Position numbers and translations under genes: made by a program
Part shown: positions 43,677 through 55,732 of the stretch, one piece after another
How the letters are laid out: every line of letters starts with the position of its first letter
How positions within the stretch are numbered: the first letter of the stretch is position 1
Notes under the pieces: model-generated
What the model was told of the DNA's origin: nothing
Databases searched by the model: none
What the model saw: only the letters and a program-made list of their open reading frames with translations
From: Aristolochia californica
Lineage: Eukaryota > Streptophyta > Magnoliopsida > Piperales > Aristolochiaceae
Direction: 5' to 3'
Assembly: GCA_029961685.1 (NCBI GenBank)
Contig: JARWKL010000008.1
Location: 18,013,981 to 18,077,980, forward strand
DNA: 64,000 bases

Positions 43677-46305
43677 TATTGGAAGATGGGCCCCAAGTCC
43701 ACATGAGCAAGGAAGGCTCACATATCCAAGTTTGTTGGAAGATGGGCCCAAGCCCATAAGATATTGACTCACCGTGATCACTTGAGGTGGCATAAGAAGT
43801 CTTACATACCCAAAATTATTATGGAAACAGATCTCATAGAAGAGTTTCAGTTTAAAGGTTTTTTAGTCATGTTAGTCTTCTATTTATATTGAGTTATTTA
43901 ATTATGCTAGGGCTTATCTTTATCTTTAAGTGTTAGAGTTTGGGTGTAATTGGGACAAAGGTAGTTTAATTGTAATTGGACTCTATTACCTTCCTCTATC
44001 ATAAATAGAGTTTCATGTACTCTGATTATAATAAGTCAATGAAGTATTTCTCTTTTCCATAAATTCAACATGGTATTGACTCAATCAACCCACAAAGATA
44101 ATGGGATCCTTTTCTGATCTATTATCTCTAGCTATTTAGGTTCGTATTTATCTTTTTTTTTTTCTCTTTTCAATCCCTATACCATTTGTTTCCTTTGAAT
44201 TTTTACCTTTATACTAAGCTTTTAATATTGCATATTATATATGGACAGAAAGATATTCGAGTCTAATTTCCAAGGAAAAGTTATTTTTTCCAATTAGAGT
44301 TATCTACAAATAGAAATTGATATTTGAAGCATCCAAGGTCGGGTTAAAAAAGAGGTTCGAGCAGTAGCAGAAAGCTTCAACTTCTGAGCAATTTAATGCT
44401 ACTAAGAATGAAACTTTATATGGATAATTACATATCAGAAGAAATATCTCTAAATCTATTTTCTTAACTATTAAACCAATTCTTTATCTGAGTTTTTTAT
44501 ACGGAGATATTGATCTTGGAAGATTCAATGGTCATGTTGGAAAAAGGGGAAAGAGTACTTAGTTCAGCCAAATTACAAAGACCCAAATCTATCAGATTAT
44601 ATATATCAATATAAGTATATTTTATGAAGAAAAATTATACTTGGATGAAATTTTTTTAAGTCTAGTTTCATAAGGAGAAATTTTCATGCCAATCTGATCT
44701 ATATTTAAAGATATATTCTCATTGGAAGAATCAAAGGTCATGCCGATATCCTGTTGCATTGAAAAATCTGAATTTAAGCCGAATGTTTTGCATCAATTTT
44801 TGAGTTTCTATTATTGAGCAACCATATCACTACCATACTACATCTATGTTATTTGGTTCAAGTTGGGATCACTGTCATTACCTCCCAGCTTGAGGGGGAG
44901 AAGTAGAAGTACAAGAAAGAGGTATTTTATTCCATATGTTGTGATAAGTATTATGTGATCAAAATATTCAAGAAAGGGAGAGCACAAAAAAACATTGAAC
45001 ACCAAGAATCCTAACTTGCAATAATAATTGTATTAATTATTGGTGATATCTTAATTGGCTCGACTCGATTCTTTTTCTCCAGCTGGATTATTATTTTGAA
45101 GTATTGACAAATATTCGATGCAACTACTCGCATTGGATTATTTAATGGGTCATTTTACAATGATTTTTATTATTTTGTTTGTGTTATATGGGCCCAGCCT
45201 ATTTCAGTTGCAACTATTGTGTCTCTTTGGATGAGACATTATTATTGAAGAAGTGATGGCCTCAGCATCCTATCTTCCTCTTTACCCATTACCCATTGGT
45301 TATTTGGCAGCCTTTCTCCTACCAGCTGTTATTTGACTTTGACATACCTCTATGGGTCAATCTCCCATATGTTGCTTTAGTTGGGAGTTAAGTCCATCAT
45401 GGTTGGGTGTTTTAAGACCATTGAGACTTTATATATATACCCATGGGTCTTTTATTTTTGCCTCGTGAATGACAAACATTACCCACTTATGACGTCTTTT
45501 ATTGCTATCTTGTGAATGACAGTCATTTATCATGTATCACACCTTTTATAGACGTCTTGTGAATGACAAGCATTTGTCATCCATTTCTACCTATGAGAGT
45601 TGGTGCCCGGGTTGGGACACTATGATGGAGGAGCTTATTACTACATATATGTTATCCCCCTTTATTGGCATTTATTAATCCTACCACTTGAGTGTCGTTG
45701 TCCTGTGGAGGGAAACGGTGATGCAGGAGTTTTATTACACTTCTGAGCATTGCGTATAGACAATGTCATATGGCTTGGAGTGATTTTAATCTCACTTATC
45801 TTATGCCAGCTCAGCTTCATGGAAGATACCACTAGCATGACGGGGAGCATTGGAAGATATGGAGGACTGCCATTTTTACAAGACGATCTTATACATAATT
45901 TGTAGCAAGCTGGGAGTTCATGATGTTCTCACACCCCCACCTTGAGGGGAAGTTTTGGAAGATGGGCCAAAGCCCATAAGATATGGACCCACCATGATCA
46001 CACAAGCTGGTGAGACCCACCGTGATCATGTGAGGTGGCATAAGAAGTCTTACACAATAAGAAGTCTTACAAACCCAGAATTATTATGGAAGTAGGTCTC
46101 ACAAAAGAGTTTCAATTTAAAGATTTTTTAGTCATGTTAGTTTTTTTTATATTGTGTTATTTAATTATGCTAGGACTTATCTTTAAGTGTTAGAGTTTGG
46201 GTGTAATTGGGATAAATGTAGTTTAATTGTAAATGGACTTTACTTCCTTCATGTTCTTTGATTATAATAAGTCAATAAAGTATTTCTCTTTCCATAAATT
46301 CAACA
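43677..46305 (+). mobile_element. Non-autonomous LTR element B, nested in copia 2
   Basis: 2629 bp with LTRs 43677-44070 (394 bp) and 45953-46305 (353 bp). The flanks tgttc (43672-43676) and tgcct (46306-46310) are a degenerate target duplication. The primer site is decayed (tggtattgactc, 44071). The non-coding internal region is homologous to element A over several stretches ('gatatttgaagcatccaaggtcg', 'ggttcgagca', 'gttgtcctgtggaggga'). The 3' LTR has lost the TATA-containing stretch still present in the 5' LTR ('cataaatagag', ~44000). The two-module polypurine arrangement is at 45841 and 45942. More decayed than element A. Confidence 0.82.
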
Positions 46306-47640
46306 TGCCTCAAAGACCGACTCATTTCCAAGACATACGCTCATGGAGTGGTTTATGGGAAAAAAATTTCTCTAGTTTCTAAATTAAGCTCGATACACAT
46401 CTTATAATCTCTGGTTACTAATTCCACTTGGGCAATATTTCAGATGTCAAAAAAAAAAATTTGAATGGGGACATAAAAGAAGAGATGTATATGCACCACC
46501 CATTTGGTTTTGTGGTTGAGGTAGAGTCAGTATACAAATTGAGAAAGTCTTTCAGTGGCCTTAAATAGTCTCCTCAAGCTTGGTTTGCAAAATTTAGCCA
46601 AGCAATGTTATGGTATGGATTCAACCGGTGCTCAATAGATCATTTTGCTTTTATCAAAAATACCTCAAATGGAAAAGTATTACTAGTAGTTTATGTGGAT
46701 GATATCGTCTTAACTGGTAGTGATGAGGACAACATCAAAGATGTCAAAGAAAGTATTTACCAAGAATTTTAAACAAAGGATCTTGGACTTCTAAAATATT
46801 TTCTAGGAATAGAGGTGTACCAATCAAAGCATGGGATCATATTATCTCAGAGAAAGTACATCATGGACCTACTAGAGGACACATGGATGGGGAGTCGACC
46901 TATTGACACTCCAATGGATGCTAATGCAAAACTATGTGCAAGCTCTAGCGAAGATGTTGATATAGGTAAATATCAGAGGCTTGTGGGAAAGTTTATTTAC
47001 CTCATAGTGACCAGACCAGTTATATCATATGCAGTAAGTGTGGTGAGTCAATATACGGATAAACCACAACTTACCCATTGTCAAGCCTTGGAGAGGATAC
47101 AAAGATATTTCAAAGGAGCTCCAAGAAAAAGGGCTTCTCTATAAGAATCATGGCCATTTCAACATAGAAGGTTTCTCATCTGTAGATTGAGCTGGATCAC
47201 CTAATGACAAGAAATCCACTTCAGGGTATTGTACCTTAGTTGGAGGTAACCTGGTTACATAGAGAAGCAAAAAGTAAAATGTTGTTGCAAGCTCTAGTGC
47301 AGAAGCAGAGTAAATAAGTAAGGCCCAAACAGAGCTTCTATGGATCAGATTTCTTCTAACTAAATCCTGATTCTATAAAGGAGCTTCTATGGAATTATAT
47401 TGCGACAACTTGGTAGTCATTCATATCACTTCAAATCCTATCTTCCAGGAGAGGATAAACCACATTGAGGTAGACTGCCACTTTATTCAGGAAACATTTC
47501 AGGCTGGAATCTTATATCTCAGACATGTTCCATCACAAGGGCAGGTGGCAAACATTCTTACGAAATCAGTCACACTCAAGATCTCAACCACTATATGTGG
47601 CAAATTGGATATCAATGATGTTTTCTCTCCACTAGCTTGA
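46306..47640 (+). pseudogene. Copia 2 RT-RNase H
   Basis: Reading resumes after element B: KTYAHGVVYGKK, GDIKEEMYMHHPFGF, QAWFAKFSQAMLWYGF, then VLLVVYVDDIVLTGSD (intact YVDD box), TKDLGLLKYFLGIEVYQSKH, GIILSQRKYIMDLLE, RPVISYAVSVVSQY and RYFKGAPR. RNase H follows with KKSTSGYCTLVGGNLVT, ELYCDNLVVIHITSNP and HIEVDCHFIQETFQ, ending DINDVFSPLA and a stop at 47638-47640. At least six stops or frame changes, some at former Trp codons (TGG to TAG or TGA). Confidence 0.88.
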
Positions 47641-47647
47641 GGGGGAG

Positions 47648-48059
47648 TGTTGGAAGACACCTCAAAGTGCCTACTGTAAATACCTTCCCCACATCAAGGA
47701 GGTGGCACAATGTGTAATTTAATGATTAGGGGGCACAAGGTTGTAATTAATGAAGATGATATATGCAACTTATATCTTTTCCTTTTGAGAGATTGTATCC
47801 CTAAGGCCATTGCAGTCATTGTAACCTTCCTTCATAAAATATAAATAGAGGATCAAGGCAAGGGTTAGATCATTAAGTCTCCCCTCTTCTCTCTCAAATT
47901 CGTCCACAGACTTTTCTCTCAAAGTCTCTCTCTCTTTCCCCCCTCCCCCTTTGTTCTTTTTTTCATTTTTCCTCTCATTTTCTTCTCCTCTTCTTCCTTA
48001 TCTCCTCTCTCTTATACCCTCTTGGTCGAGGACCTTATCATGGGATCCTAAATCCAACA
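47648..48059 (+). repeat. 3' LTR of copia 2
   Basis: 412 bp: tgttggaagacacctc directly after gcttgagggggag, to '...aatccaaca'. It has a TATA-like aatataaatagagg near 47838 and a CT-rich run 47880-47990. A frame seen here is a by-product of the CT-rich sequence, not a gene. Confidence 0.82.
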
Positions 48060-48502
48060 CAAAGAAACCAAACTCTTTGAGGAAGAAGAGCAAGAATCTA
48101 GTGAAGATCATTCGACTGATCCACAATCATTTAAACAACCCATTCCAAAAAAATTGCAAATTAAGAATGAAGCTTCAATCTAAGAAAGATAGGTCTTCAA
48201 AATATGTAAATAACCTATCTATATTAGAAGCACGTTATTTCAAGAAATTTATGTTTTTCTTGAGAGATATATTTGAGATTCTATTGTGATTTTAAAAAGG
48301 ACAAGGTGTCCCTTTCTATGTTTTATGACTCTATTTTAGAACATCAAGAACTTGTCTTTATGAGTTGACTTAAGCCTTGTTAAGGCAAGACCTTACTCAC
48401 CTCATCTGTATTAAGAGGGTCCAGTTTGGTTGAATAGGAAAGAACCATTAGGCCTTAGACACTGTTGTGAACCATAAATCACTGTGAAAGCAAGCGGTAC
48501 TG
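48060..48502. other. Unassigned sequence after copia 2
   Basis: Directly after the LTR one frame reads KKLFEEEEQESSEDHSTDPQ for about 35 codons before a stop. It looks protein-like but I do not recognise it; it may be the insertion target or another retroelement. The rest shows nothing I can name. Confidence 0.3.
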
Positions 48503-48680
48503 AAAATCCTTTGGTGGGTTTAGGCCTAGTGTGCCTATTGAGCTGTTGTTGCAAAATTCCATTGTGGGTCTAGGCCAGATTGACTAGCAAGTTGCTGGAA
48601 TATTCCTTTGTGGGTCTAGGTTGGATAATGTAATTGTTATTGTATTCCTTTATGAGGCTGAAGTTTTGTATGCCAGCTAC
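48503..48680. repeat. Degenerate ~47-bp tandem repeat
   Basis: Four related starts, at 48503, 48553, 48599 and ~48641: aaaatcctttggtgggtttag, aaaattccattgtgggtctag, aatattcctttgtgggtctag and tattcctttatgaggctgaag, spaced 50, 46 and 42 bp. The function is unknown. Confidence 0.65.
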
Positions 48681-51080
48681 TGTATTTAATTGATAAGTGT
48701 AAATCCTTGTGTGGACAACAATATAATTGTCTTAGAGACTATTTATTGTATGTACAATTAGACAACCCAAAACATAGTGAATTAACTTAAGGTGAAAACA
48801 ACTTGTAAGTGGATTGGAAACTCTAGAATATGTTAAGATGTGAACCAATATAGATCATCATATGATCATCATGTGATTGTATGAATTTTTATGGTTGAAC
48901 TCTGATTTTAATTTTTACATTGCACAATTAAATTCTAGAAACTTTTAAAATACTTGAGGGATAAGCTAAAAATCTATTCACTCTCACTCTACATTTGTTT
49001 TTTAATGGAACAAACAAATACATGCCAAATACGAAGAAATTATTTTTTATTTATTCAATTAAAATTTTATGATTAAATTGAAAATTGACCTTAGTATATA
49101 GACTTAGGTCCATACTCCTTTCTTCCTATTCATATAAAAACTCCAACCTATTATATGAGCCTATATTTTTTATTACTAATTAGGCTCATCACCCTTGACA
49201 AGGTGGGTTCTTGGTTAGCATCCTTACCCCAATTTATGCTATTGGGATTTTTTTATCACAACCATAAACAAATAATAAACAAATGCAATCAGGATTTTTT
49301 TATGACAACCATAAATAAATAATAAGAAAATCTAAAAGATAGTTACATTGAATATTGTGGTTATTGGAAGATAAAAAATTTAACATGTTTGTGGCTAAAA
49401 TATTTAGCTTAGCTAGGGGAGGTAGAAGGGTTGTTCACATGAAGGTTAGTGTTTCATTTCATAAAATGGGCATGCTTGAGAGGAAAACATGAGAGGGGAA
49501 GAAGAGACATGAGAGGTAAAGGCACATTAAGGGAAAATAAACTAGGAGAGGAGATTAACATGCTTGTCTCCCTTCCTCTTCAGCACTCTTATTAATAAAG
49601 AAAAAAACATTTCCTAGTTAAAAATTAACTATACTGCCCAAGATATCCAATGACACTCAAACTATAACTTGCTAAATTAAACATGGAAGAAATAAAAAAA
49701 AAAAAAAAAACTAGAAAACGTCTTCTTTTACTTGAGTTCTTTCTTTTGAGCTTGCTTCTCTTGTGAGACTTGTCTTGCATGAGATTCTTCTTAGACTCCC
49801 TTGTGAGAAATGTTGTGCATGAAAATCATCTTAGACTCTTTGATGTAGCTTCTTGAACAGTCCCCCTCAAGTTTGAGTTGGTAATTTCACGTTAAAAATA
49901 GAAATTATTAGCAACTACGAAAATTTCTTTGGTCTTTAATATTCAATTCTTCCTTCTTTAATACTTGGGTTTTGTCTCATATCCTTCCTCTTAATTGGAT
50001 ACTTTTGACACAACTCTTTGAATTCTTTATTACTGGTCACATAAAAATTTATTCATAGCAGGCTTCTAATCTTATTGTGGGTTGAATTCTCAACCTTGTT
50101 CTGACCTCATTTAACTATTTCCCTTTTCAAGCCCTGCCGCCCTACCTAATTGTCTTGCATTGTCGTACCTACCTCAAAAACTTTTCACAAAAAATGTGAA
50201 AACTCAATAAAGGTCCCATTTAAGAGAAATCAAGTGTTATCAATTTGGAGAAAATGCAATACTTGAAGAAAACAAGCAACATTCATGGGTGAAATCAATA
50301 TAGAGTTGGGTATTAGTGGAAAAAAAAAGTAAACTTTTGGTTAGGTAGGAATGGAAAATGTCGAATGAATTGAATCAAACAAATAAGAAAGCAAATCTAA
50401 TTTTGACCGACAAAGAAAACCAAAAATTTCAAAAACCCAAAGCAAACCTCATGTTGATTTTTTACAAAGAAGAGAATCAGATGGAGATATCTTCTAATAA
50501 AAAATATTTATTTTTTAAAGAGGTCATCAAAATCAAGCCATCAATGTTTTCTCTCTTGGCAATCAATTGAGGGTTTTTTGCATCTGAATTTTTTTATCAT
50601 TTAAAAAATAGGTTATAATTATTCTTTATTCTACTTATCCTTCACATTTCTTTAGAATTCGAAAAGGTAACTAGGGGCAAAGGAACACATTCTAACCTCA
50701 AACTAAACCAGTTGGCCTCATCCTTGTCTTGTGATGATAAATGGCCATTGTACTATGACATTATATCTTGTTAACCCACCTTGTTGTCACCCCGAGCTTA
50801 TCATCATTTGTCTTAACATTTTCTTGGAGATTTAATCTATGATAAGGGTAAGTACTAGGTAAAGGCATCTGAAGAACTTCTGTTGTTGGTTTAGGATTTT
50901 AACTTAAGGTTGAGTTTGGGTCTGAAAATCTAAGCCAGGTTCTAAGCTATCTCAGTTCTGAATGGATTTTAGATGTATGTACCCCATAATGAATAGTCCT
51001 ATTAGCATGCAATTGTTTTTTATACATCTTTACGATTTTTTACTATAAATATTTAGGGGGGTATTAATTAAGGTTAAGAA
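48681..51080. other. 2.4-kb AT-rich intergenic stretch
   Basis: No gene I can support. A minus-strand polypurine-like tract followed by an LTR-like start (caaacttgagggggac, then tgttcaag; around 49863-49886) hints at a decayed minus-strand copia LTR to its left. A 17-18-base A run lies near 49690. A 70-codon Lys/Asn-rich frame near 50358 has no recognisable domain and I do not call it. Confidence 0.4.
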
Positions 51081-51084
51081 ATTT

Positions 51085-51227
51085 AAAGTATATAAATCAA
51101 AACCCTAGGAATTCTTTTTCTTCCTTCTACATATCTTTCAAGCAGTCATATTACGCGGCGCATTGCTACAGAAGCACAAAAAGATTGCTTGAGCCAGATT
51201 TGAAATTTCGCACTTCCAGTCTTCCAA
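51085..51227 (+). promoter_or_regulatory. Possible promoter and 5' non-coding exon of the 53.4-kb gene
   Basis: A TATA-like tatataaatca (51089-51099) is followed by a telo-box-type aaaccctag (51100-51108), common in promoters of growth-related plant genes. About 120 bp on is a splice-donor-like caa|gtaagag (exon end 51227). A CT-rich leader lies between. If real, the intron would run to 53377. Inference from motifs only. Confidence 0.28.
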
Positions 51228-51273
51228 GTAAGAGTATTTCTGTTTTAGATCCTTAATGTTTATGTATGGTTGT

Positions 51274-51320
51274 ATTCTTCTTCTTCTTCTTCTTCTTCTT
51301 CTTATTCTTCTTCTTCTTTT
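51274..51320. repeat. CTT microsatellite
   Basis: An almost pure (ttc)n tract of more than a dozen units with one interruption ('ttattc'), then a T run. It lies just downstream of the possible donor at 51228. Confidence 0.9.
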
Positions 51321-53377
51321 TTTAAGAATATTACTCTATTGTTTTCATCCTGAAATCTTCACCTCTCTAAATTGTGTTTTGTAGGTTTTATTGGTCTAAA
51401 GTCCTTGTCCATTTTTACCGTATTTTTTTTCATACCACATGAAGTCTATCCCACTCCACATGAGAAATAGATTGATTACATTGTGGTTTCTTAGTGCTAT
51501 GATTTATATGAGGCTTTTATTACCCTCAAGCTAGGCTACAATTCAATAAGAACCGAGAAGCAAGACCTATGTTTGGGGTTTTTGAAACGATTACCAAATT
51601 AACCCATTGCAAATAGATATTTTACTAATATATATTTATATTAAAACAAAAAATTGCTTAGATGAAATTATTCATGTGTTAATAAAATTAATAAAATGTT
51701 TCTTAAATTTAACAATTTAATTTTGTATGGTTAGTTGAAGATATACAATTATTTTCTTTATCGCCCTTGCACATCATGAGTGTGCCAAGAGATATATATG
51801 TATAAATGATTATAAATGAAATTTCCAATAAGAGAAAATTTATAGGTATAAAATAATAAGAGTCATTTTATATGAAGAAATCAAGAACATGGATTTAATC
51901 CGAGTAGTCATTTGCTATTCCATATTTAATTAGTTGTTGGATTTCAATGAAATATCTTTTTTAAATTATTCATAGTTGATGACGTTTAAGTTTTATTATT
52001 ATAATATTTTTTTAAAATATTTCTAATATTAATTAAAAGTTTATGTTATTGAAGGATAAAAGATAAAAAACCTTTGTAGATGAAATGTGGTAGTCGGCAA
52101 CCCAGTCGATATTATGAGTTTTACAAGCATGGGAAAAGGATGCATGTAACTAAACTTGGGAGAACACAAGTCCAACCTCCTTGTCCTTTGAATGTAATAA
52201 GAATTATTTTAGTAGTTTACAATTTAGAATTTTTTTGAACCTTTTGTTTTACTACTTTGGTAGACAAAAAACACTTAAGACACACAAAACTATGTTTAAA
52301 TGTTATTTATAATTTTTTTAAACATGGCAATAACTTGTACAGATTTTACAAAAAAAAAAAAAAAAACGTTAGTGGTAAGATGTTAAAATATTAATTTCAT
52401 TACTTTTTATATGGGTAGAATTCATTGTAGTATTTTTCAATTTGGTGACCTGTGGAGATAATATTATTTTTGGAAAAATATGAAACATAAATCAGCTACA
52501 AACGAATCATCCATTTGATGTTTTTTTTTTTAATTTTGTGATTTCCACATTATATAAAGGTAAGTTTGGAGAATATCGTTTGTTGATGAGAAACGATTGA
52601 AGATCCTGAAAATCTTTCATCCAAGGTTTTTACTCTTTTTAGATTCCATTGCTGATTAATTGGGGGAAAGTTGTAAGAGCCAACATATTGAGAATCCGAA
52701 TTTTAGGGTATGTTTCCTATTAAATAGTGAAAAATTGCATCTGTCTTGAAACAACAAACAAACGAAACACAATCAAAGAAGAGACAATAGAGTAGAAGTG
52801 AGTTGATATATTATCATATCTATGTGTGTTTTCTTTTTTCTTTTAAACTTTGTTATGTGTGGATGTGCATTTCTGTCTTACAAAAGATATAAAAAATTGA
52901 GTTTTGATATGCTAGCCCATTTTAGCATGGGGTTAGATCCATTGGAGTGAATAGGAACTGCTCTCCTTAGTCAACGAGTCTCATGCATCGTTCCATTCCC
53001 TACACCAAAGAAAATCTACAAAGGATGAAAGAATTCAAAAGTGTAACACAAATTTCAGCACTATAAGTAAAAAAGTTGATTATCAAAATGGCATTAGTTT
53101 TTCTCAAGCCGTACGGTCATAGCCAAACAACTATTCTTGCTCTGTTACACTTGCGCTAATATACAGTCCTCTGTTACAAGTTGCTAATGCTCTTTCAAAA
53201 ATCATAAATAATCAAAGTAATTAGATTCACTTGCGCTCTGTATCGTATCATAATACAGTTGTCAGATGCAAACTGTTGAAACAAAACTAGTTTCATGATT
53301 GCCGATTCTTCTTCTTTTACTGCACCCGTTTTGTTTGAGCTCTGCAAGCGTTTGGTCTTGCAGTAATTCTTGCATAG
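51321..53377. other. AT-rich non-coding stretch, possible 5' intron
   Basis: No long frame, LTR or repeat structure apart from A and T runs (for example near 52350 and 52520). It ends with an acceptor-like 'ttcttgcatag' at 53367-53377 preceding a coding exon, so part may be intron. Confidence 0.35.
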
Positions 53378-53637
53378 AAGTGAATCGGAATGAGCTCAAG
53401 ACTTGTTAAGTTTGATCTCAACTTGACTCCTGCCAAAAGGAAGCGGGGGACTAGCAGCCCAAGGAAATGTTTGGATGGAGAAACAAGTTCAGCTCCTCGT
53501 GAATCAGAGAAAAAAAGACGTCAAGAGACTGCACCTCAGAAAGACCCCACGGAGATCTGTTTAGGCTTTGCGAAAAAGAGAAATGAAGATAAGATGATTA
53601 GTGTCTATTCTCAGCCAATTGAGGATCCCATTTGGAG
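53378..53637 (+). CDS. Host-gene first coding exon with EAR-type motif (AIPP2-like?)
   Basis: ATG at 53390 opens 83 codons ending WR at a strong splice donor, gag|GTAAGT (GT at 53638-53639); the stop at 53639 is simply intron. The acceptor-like catag (53373-53377) precedes the ATG. Visible features: FDLNLTP at residues 8-14 matches the DLNxxP form of the EAR repression motif; a basic, nuclear-localisation-like KRKR (residues 16-19) and KKRRQ; and YSQPIEDPIWR at the C-terminal end. Pro-Ile-Trp-Arg-(Gly) is reminiscent of a domain in plant PHD-finger proteins of the AIPP2/PAIPP2 type. That similarity is from memory and unproved. No further exon is recognisable to 54140, and retroelements fill the rest of the window, so the gene is either broken or has a very large intron. 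Confidence 0.55.
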
Positions 53638-54146
53638 GTAAGTCTTACTCTCTTCAACAAATACAGTAAATTCCTATCTTAAAAGTAACATTACCAATAT
53701 TCTTGGCCAGTCCATCTTAAAAGTTGCTGCAGAAGTGATACTACTAATTGTACCACGTAAAGAATGGTTGTAAAAAGTAAATAGGATGGAGGTTAAAAGA
53801 GCACACTTCTATGTCTTGTACAACATATGATTTTCTTTTTAGTTAGTACAATTCTTAGGCCATGTCACTGCCCTGGTTGAAAATCATGAATATCCCAGGG
53901 AAAGCATTTCCTACAAAGTTTTTCATGATTACAGGTTTTCTAGAAATCTCTAATTTAAAATCTTATTATTTTCTTATTTGAAATTATTTTGAAATATAAT
54001 AAGATTTTTATGGTAGTTATTACTATGATTTCCAAGGAAAAGAAAGAAAACCATGTTTTTGTCTATCAACGAGCCGACTCCAGTTTGGACTCGACAAATA
54101 TAGGTTATCAATTTTTTTTTTATCAAATTTAGACAAGGAAACTGTG
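53638..54146. other. Presumed intron or intergenic sequence
   Basis: AT-rich with no recognisable coding or repeat signal. It lies between the exon's donor site and a minus-strand copia LTR. Confidence 0.4.
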
Positions 54147-54423
54147 ATTAAGTGTGAGCTTAATCTGAGATTAATTACATAAGATTTTGAAAAAGAAGTA
54201 GGAAAGAAGGAAAGAGAGAAGTTGAATTGTTCAAAGGCTTGCCCCAAAAGATTAAGCTCACTAAAGTTCTCCATCAAGTTATATAAGAGGAACACTGAAA
54301 ATTATTAATAATACCCAATGAGCTATACAATAGATATTTAAAAAAAAAGTTATTTAAATTACACTCTTCTACCCTTATTTAAATACTAAAGTTTACAAAC
54401 TATCTCCTTATATTCTAACACTC
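54147..54423 (-). repeat. Minus-strand copia LTR
   Basis: On the minus strand it starts tgttagaatataagg right after a purine tract (ttgaggggag) that follows a copia RNase H end. The stretch contains a TATA-like cttatataac. The left boundary, about 54147 ('...ttaatcaca' on the minus strand), is a guess based on TG...CA ends. Confidence 0.55.
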
Positions 54424-54690
54424 CCCTCAAGTTGGATAATAAAAATCAAACATTCCTGGCTTGGAAGCCAATTTAGTAAATTGAGCTCTTTGGAAAGCCT
54501 TGTTAGAGAGGTCTACTTGATCTTCATTTCTCTCATGATAAGTAATTATCTTTCCATTCATAACTTGGTCTCTAATATATTGATAATCCACTTCCATGTG
54601 TTTAGTTCTTTCATAAAATACTAGATTATTCTATTAATATAGTTGCTTGATTATCACATTTCATCACCATAGGAAGCTTAACTTCCATAT
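54424..54690 (-). pseudogene. Copia RNase H C-terminal fragment
   Basis: The minus strand reads KLPMVMKCDNQATI, then after a frame break VFYERTKHMEVDYQYIRDQV, ITYHERNEDQVDL and NKAFQRAQFTKLASKPGMFD, ending in FYYPT and a stop. Cys-Asp-Asn-Gln and Glu-Arg-Thr-Lys-His-x-Glu-Val-Asp are hallmark copia RNase H blocks. Only the last ~85 codons remain, and nothing copia-like lies upstream of 54690. Confidence 0.82.
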
Positions 54691-55203
54691 GATAGAACCT
54701 TCATTGGAAAGGTCCTACCCTTGTAGTCAAGCACAATGGAAGACTGAGATAGGGTGATTAAAAGGTTTGGAAGAGGGTGAAGGTAGATATAAAGTGTTGA
54801 AGAAAGCTATTACCAAATAATCCAAGGTGAGTCTCATGAAAAGGAGGTCTCACTAATAAAATAAAGTCAAAGAGAAAGAGAAGAAGAAGAATCTTAGTCG
54901 ATCATATGTGAGAGGAAGATTTCCTCCTTATTCTCTTAGTTATAGTTTTCTTATTGCAAAGTATTGTGATTAGATTTAGTGAGAGATTATTGGGCGTAAT
55001 TAGGAACTTTAAAAAAGTTTATTTTTAGCATAAGTCAGTATTCTATTATAAAAAGGAGCATGTAAAAGAGCAATAAATACACCACTCTCACAATTTCCTC
55101 TTCATATCGATTCATTCACTCTTCGATTTCCTCTCTTTTCTCCTCTCTCTTACGTTTTCTCCTCTTCTCTTTGTCTACCATGCTTACTATTTGAAAGTTA
55201 ACA
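54691..55203 (+). repeat. Putative LTR
   Basis: About 510 bp running tgatagaacc to '...agttaaca', with TATA-like tattataaaaagg (~55033) and a CT-rich leader (55080-55180). It is followed by tggtagtgataaa, a poor match to a tRNA-iMet primer site. No partner LTR is seen. Confidence 0.4.
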
Positions 55204-55460
55204 TGGTAGTGATAAATTGCAGAATCTAAATAACGCCTTAAGAAAAGTTAGTATGTGGATAGATCTTGTGTGTGTGGGTGCGATTTCTCTTGTAAACTGC
55301 TTTATCATCCTAGTGAAGTGTTGCAGCGGCAAAAGATAGGAGGTGGTGTCACCTTGAGGTGAACCTGTATAAATCTTGAGTTTTTCATGCTTGATTATTT
55401 CTTCTTCTGCCATTATTATTGCTCTCGCTAGTATTGAACTAGGGCGTCTAATTCCTAACA
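55204..55460 (+). repeat. 3' portion of a copia LTR
   Basis: Shares 'caccttgaggtgaacctgta', 'agggcgtctaattcctaaca' and intervening sequence with the solo LTR at 43026-43402; the 5' part is missing. It is followed two bases later by a primer site. Confidence 0.7.
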
Positions 55461-55462
55461 AG

Positions 55463-55473
55463 TGGTATAAGAG
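55463..55473 (+). other. Copia primer-binding site, degenerate
   Basis: tggtataagag, one change from tggtatcagag (tRNA-iMet), two bases after the LTR end. Confidence 0.65.
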
Positions 55474-55494
55474 TTTTGTTCGGGATTGAGAGCA

Positions 55495-55732
55495 ATGACT
55501 AGCGGAGAAGGATCAACACTTGGAATCAACAAGTTTGATGGTATGAATTTTTCATTCTAGACAATGCAGATTGAAGATTATCTGTATAGTAAAAAGATGC
55601 ACTCACCACTTTTAGATATGAAACCAGAAGGCATGAAAGATGATAGGATTTGGGAGTGATCCAGTTGAAACTATCGAAGAATGCCACTCATAACGTGGCA
55701 TTGGAGAAAATCACAACGAGAATGATGAAGAT
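55495..55732 (+). pseudogene. gag: Copia gag N-terminus (Tnt1/Tork-like)
   Basis: ATG at 55495 starts MTSGEGSTLGINKFDGMNFS, a stop, then MQIEDYLYSKKMHSPLLDMK and PEGMKDDRIWE with a further stop. 'KFDGxNF...WxxQxxDyLyqKKL' followed by 'KPEGM' is the usual opening of Tnt1/Tork-type copia Gag. The fragment runs ~240 bp straight into another LTR piece at 55733, so the rest of the element is deleted. Confidence 0.75.

Noticed and set aside
43564..43767. A stand-alone 67-codon gene
   Set aside because: Its first half is copia RT and its second half is the start of element B; the frame merely reads through the insertion.
47951..48289. 112-codon plus-strand frame
   Set aside because: It starts in the CT-rich end of a copia LTR and crosses its boundary; low-complexity Phe/Ser/Leu sequence.
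50358..50570. 70-codon Lys/Asn-rich frame
   Set aside because: AT-rich composition explains it; no domain, no splice or promoter context.
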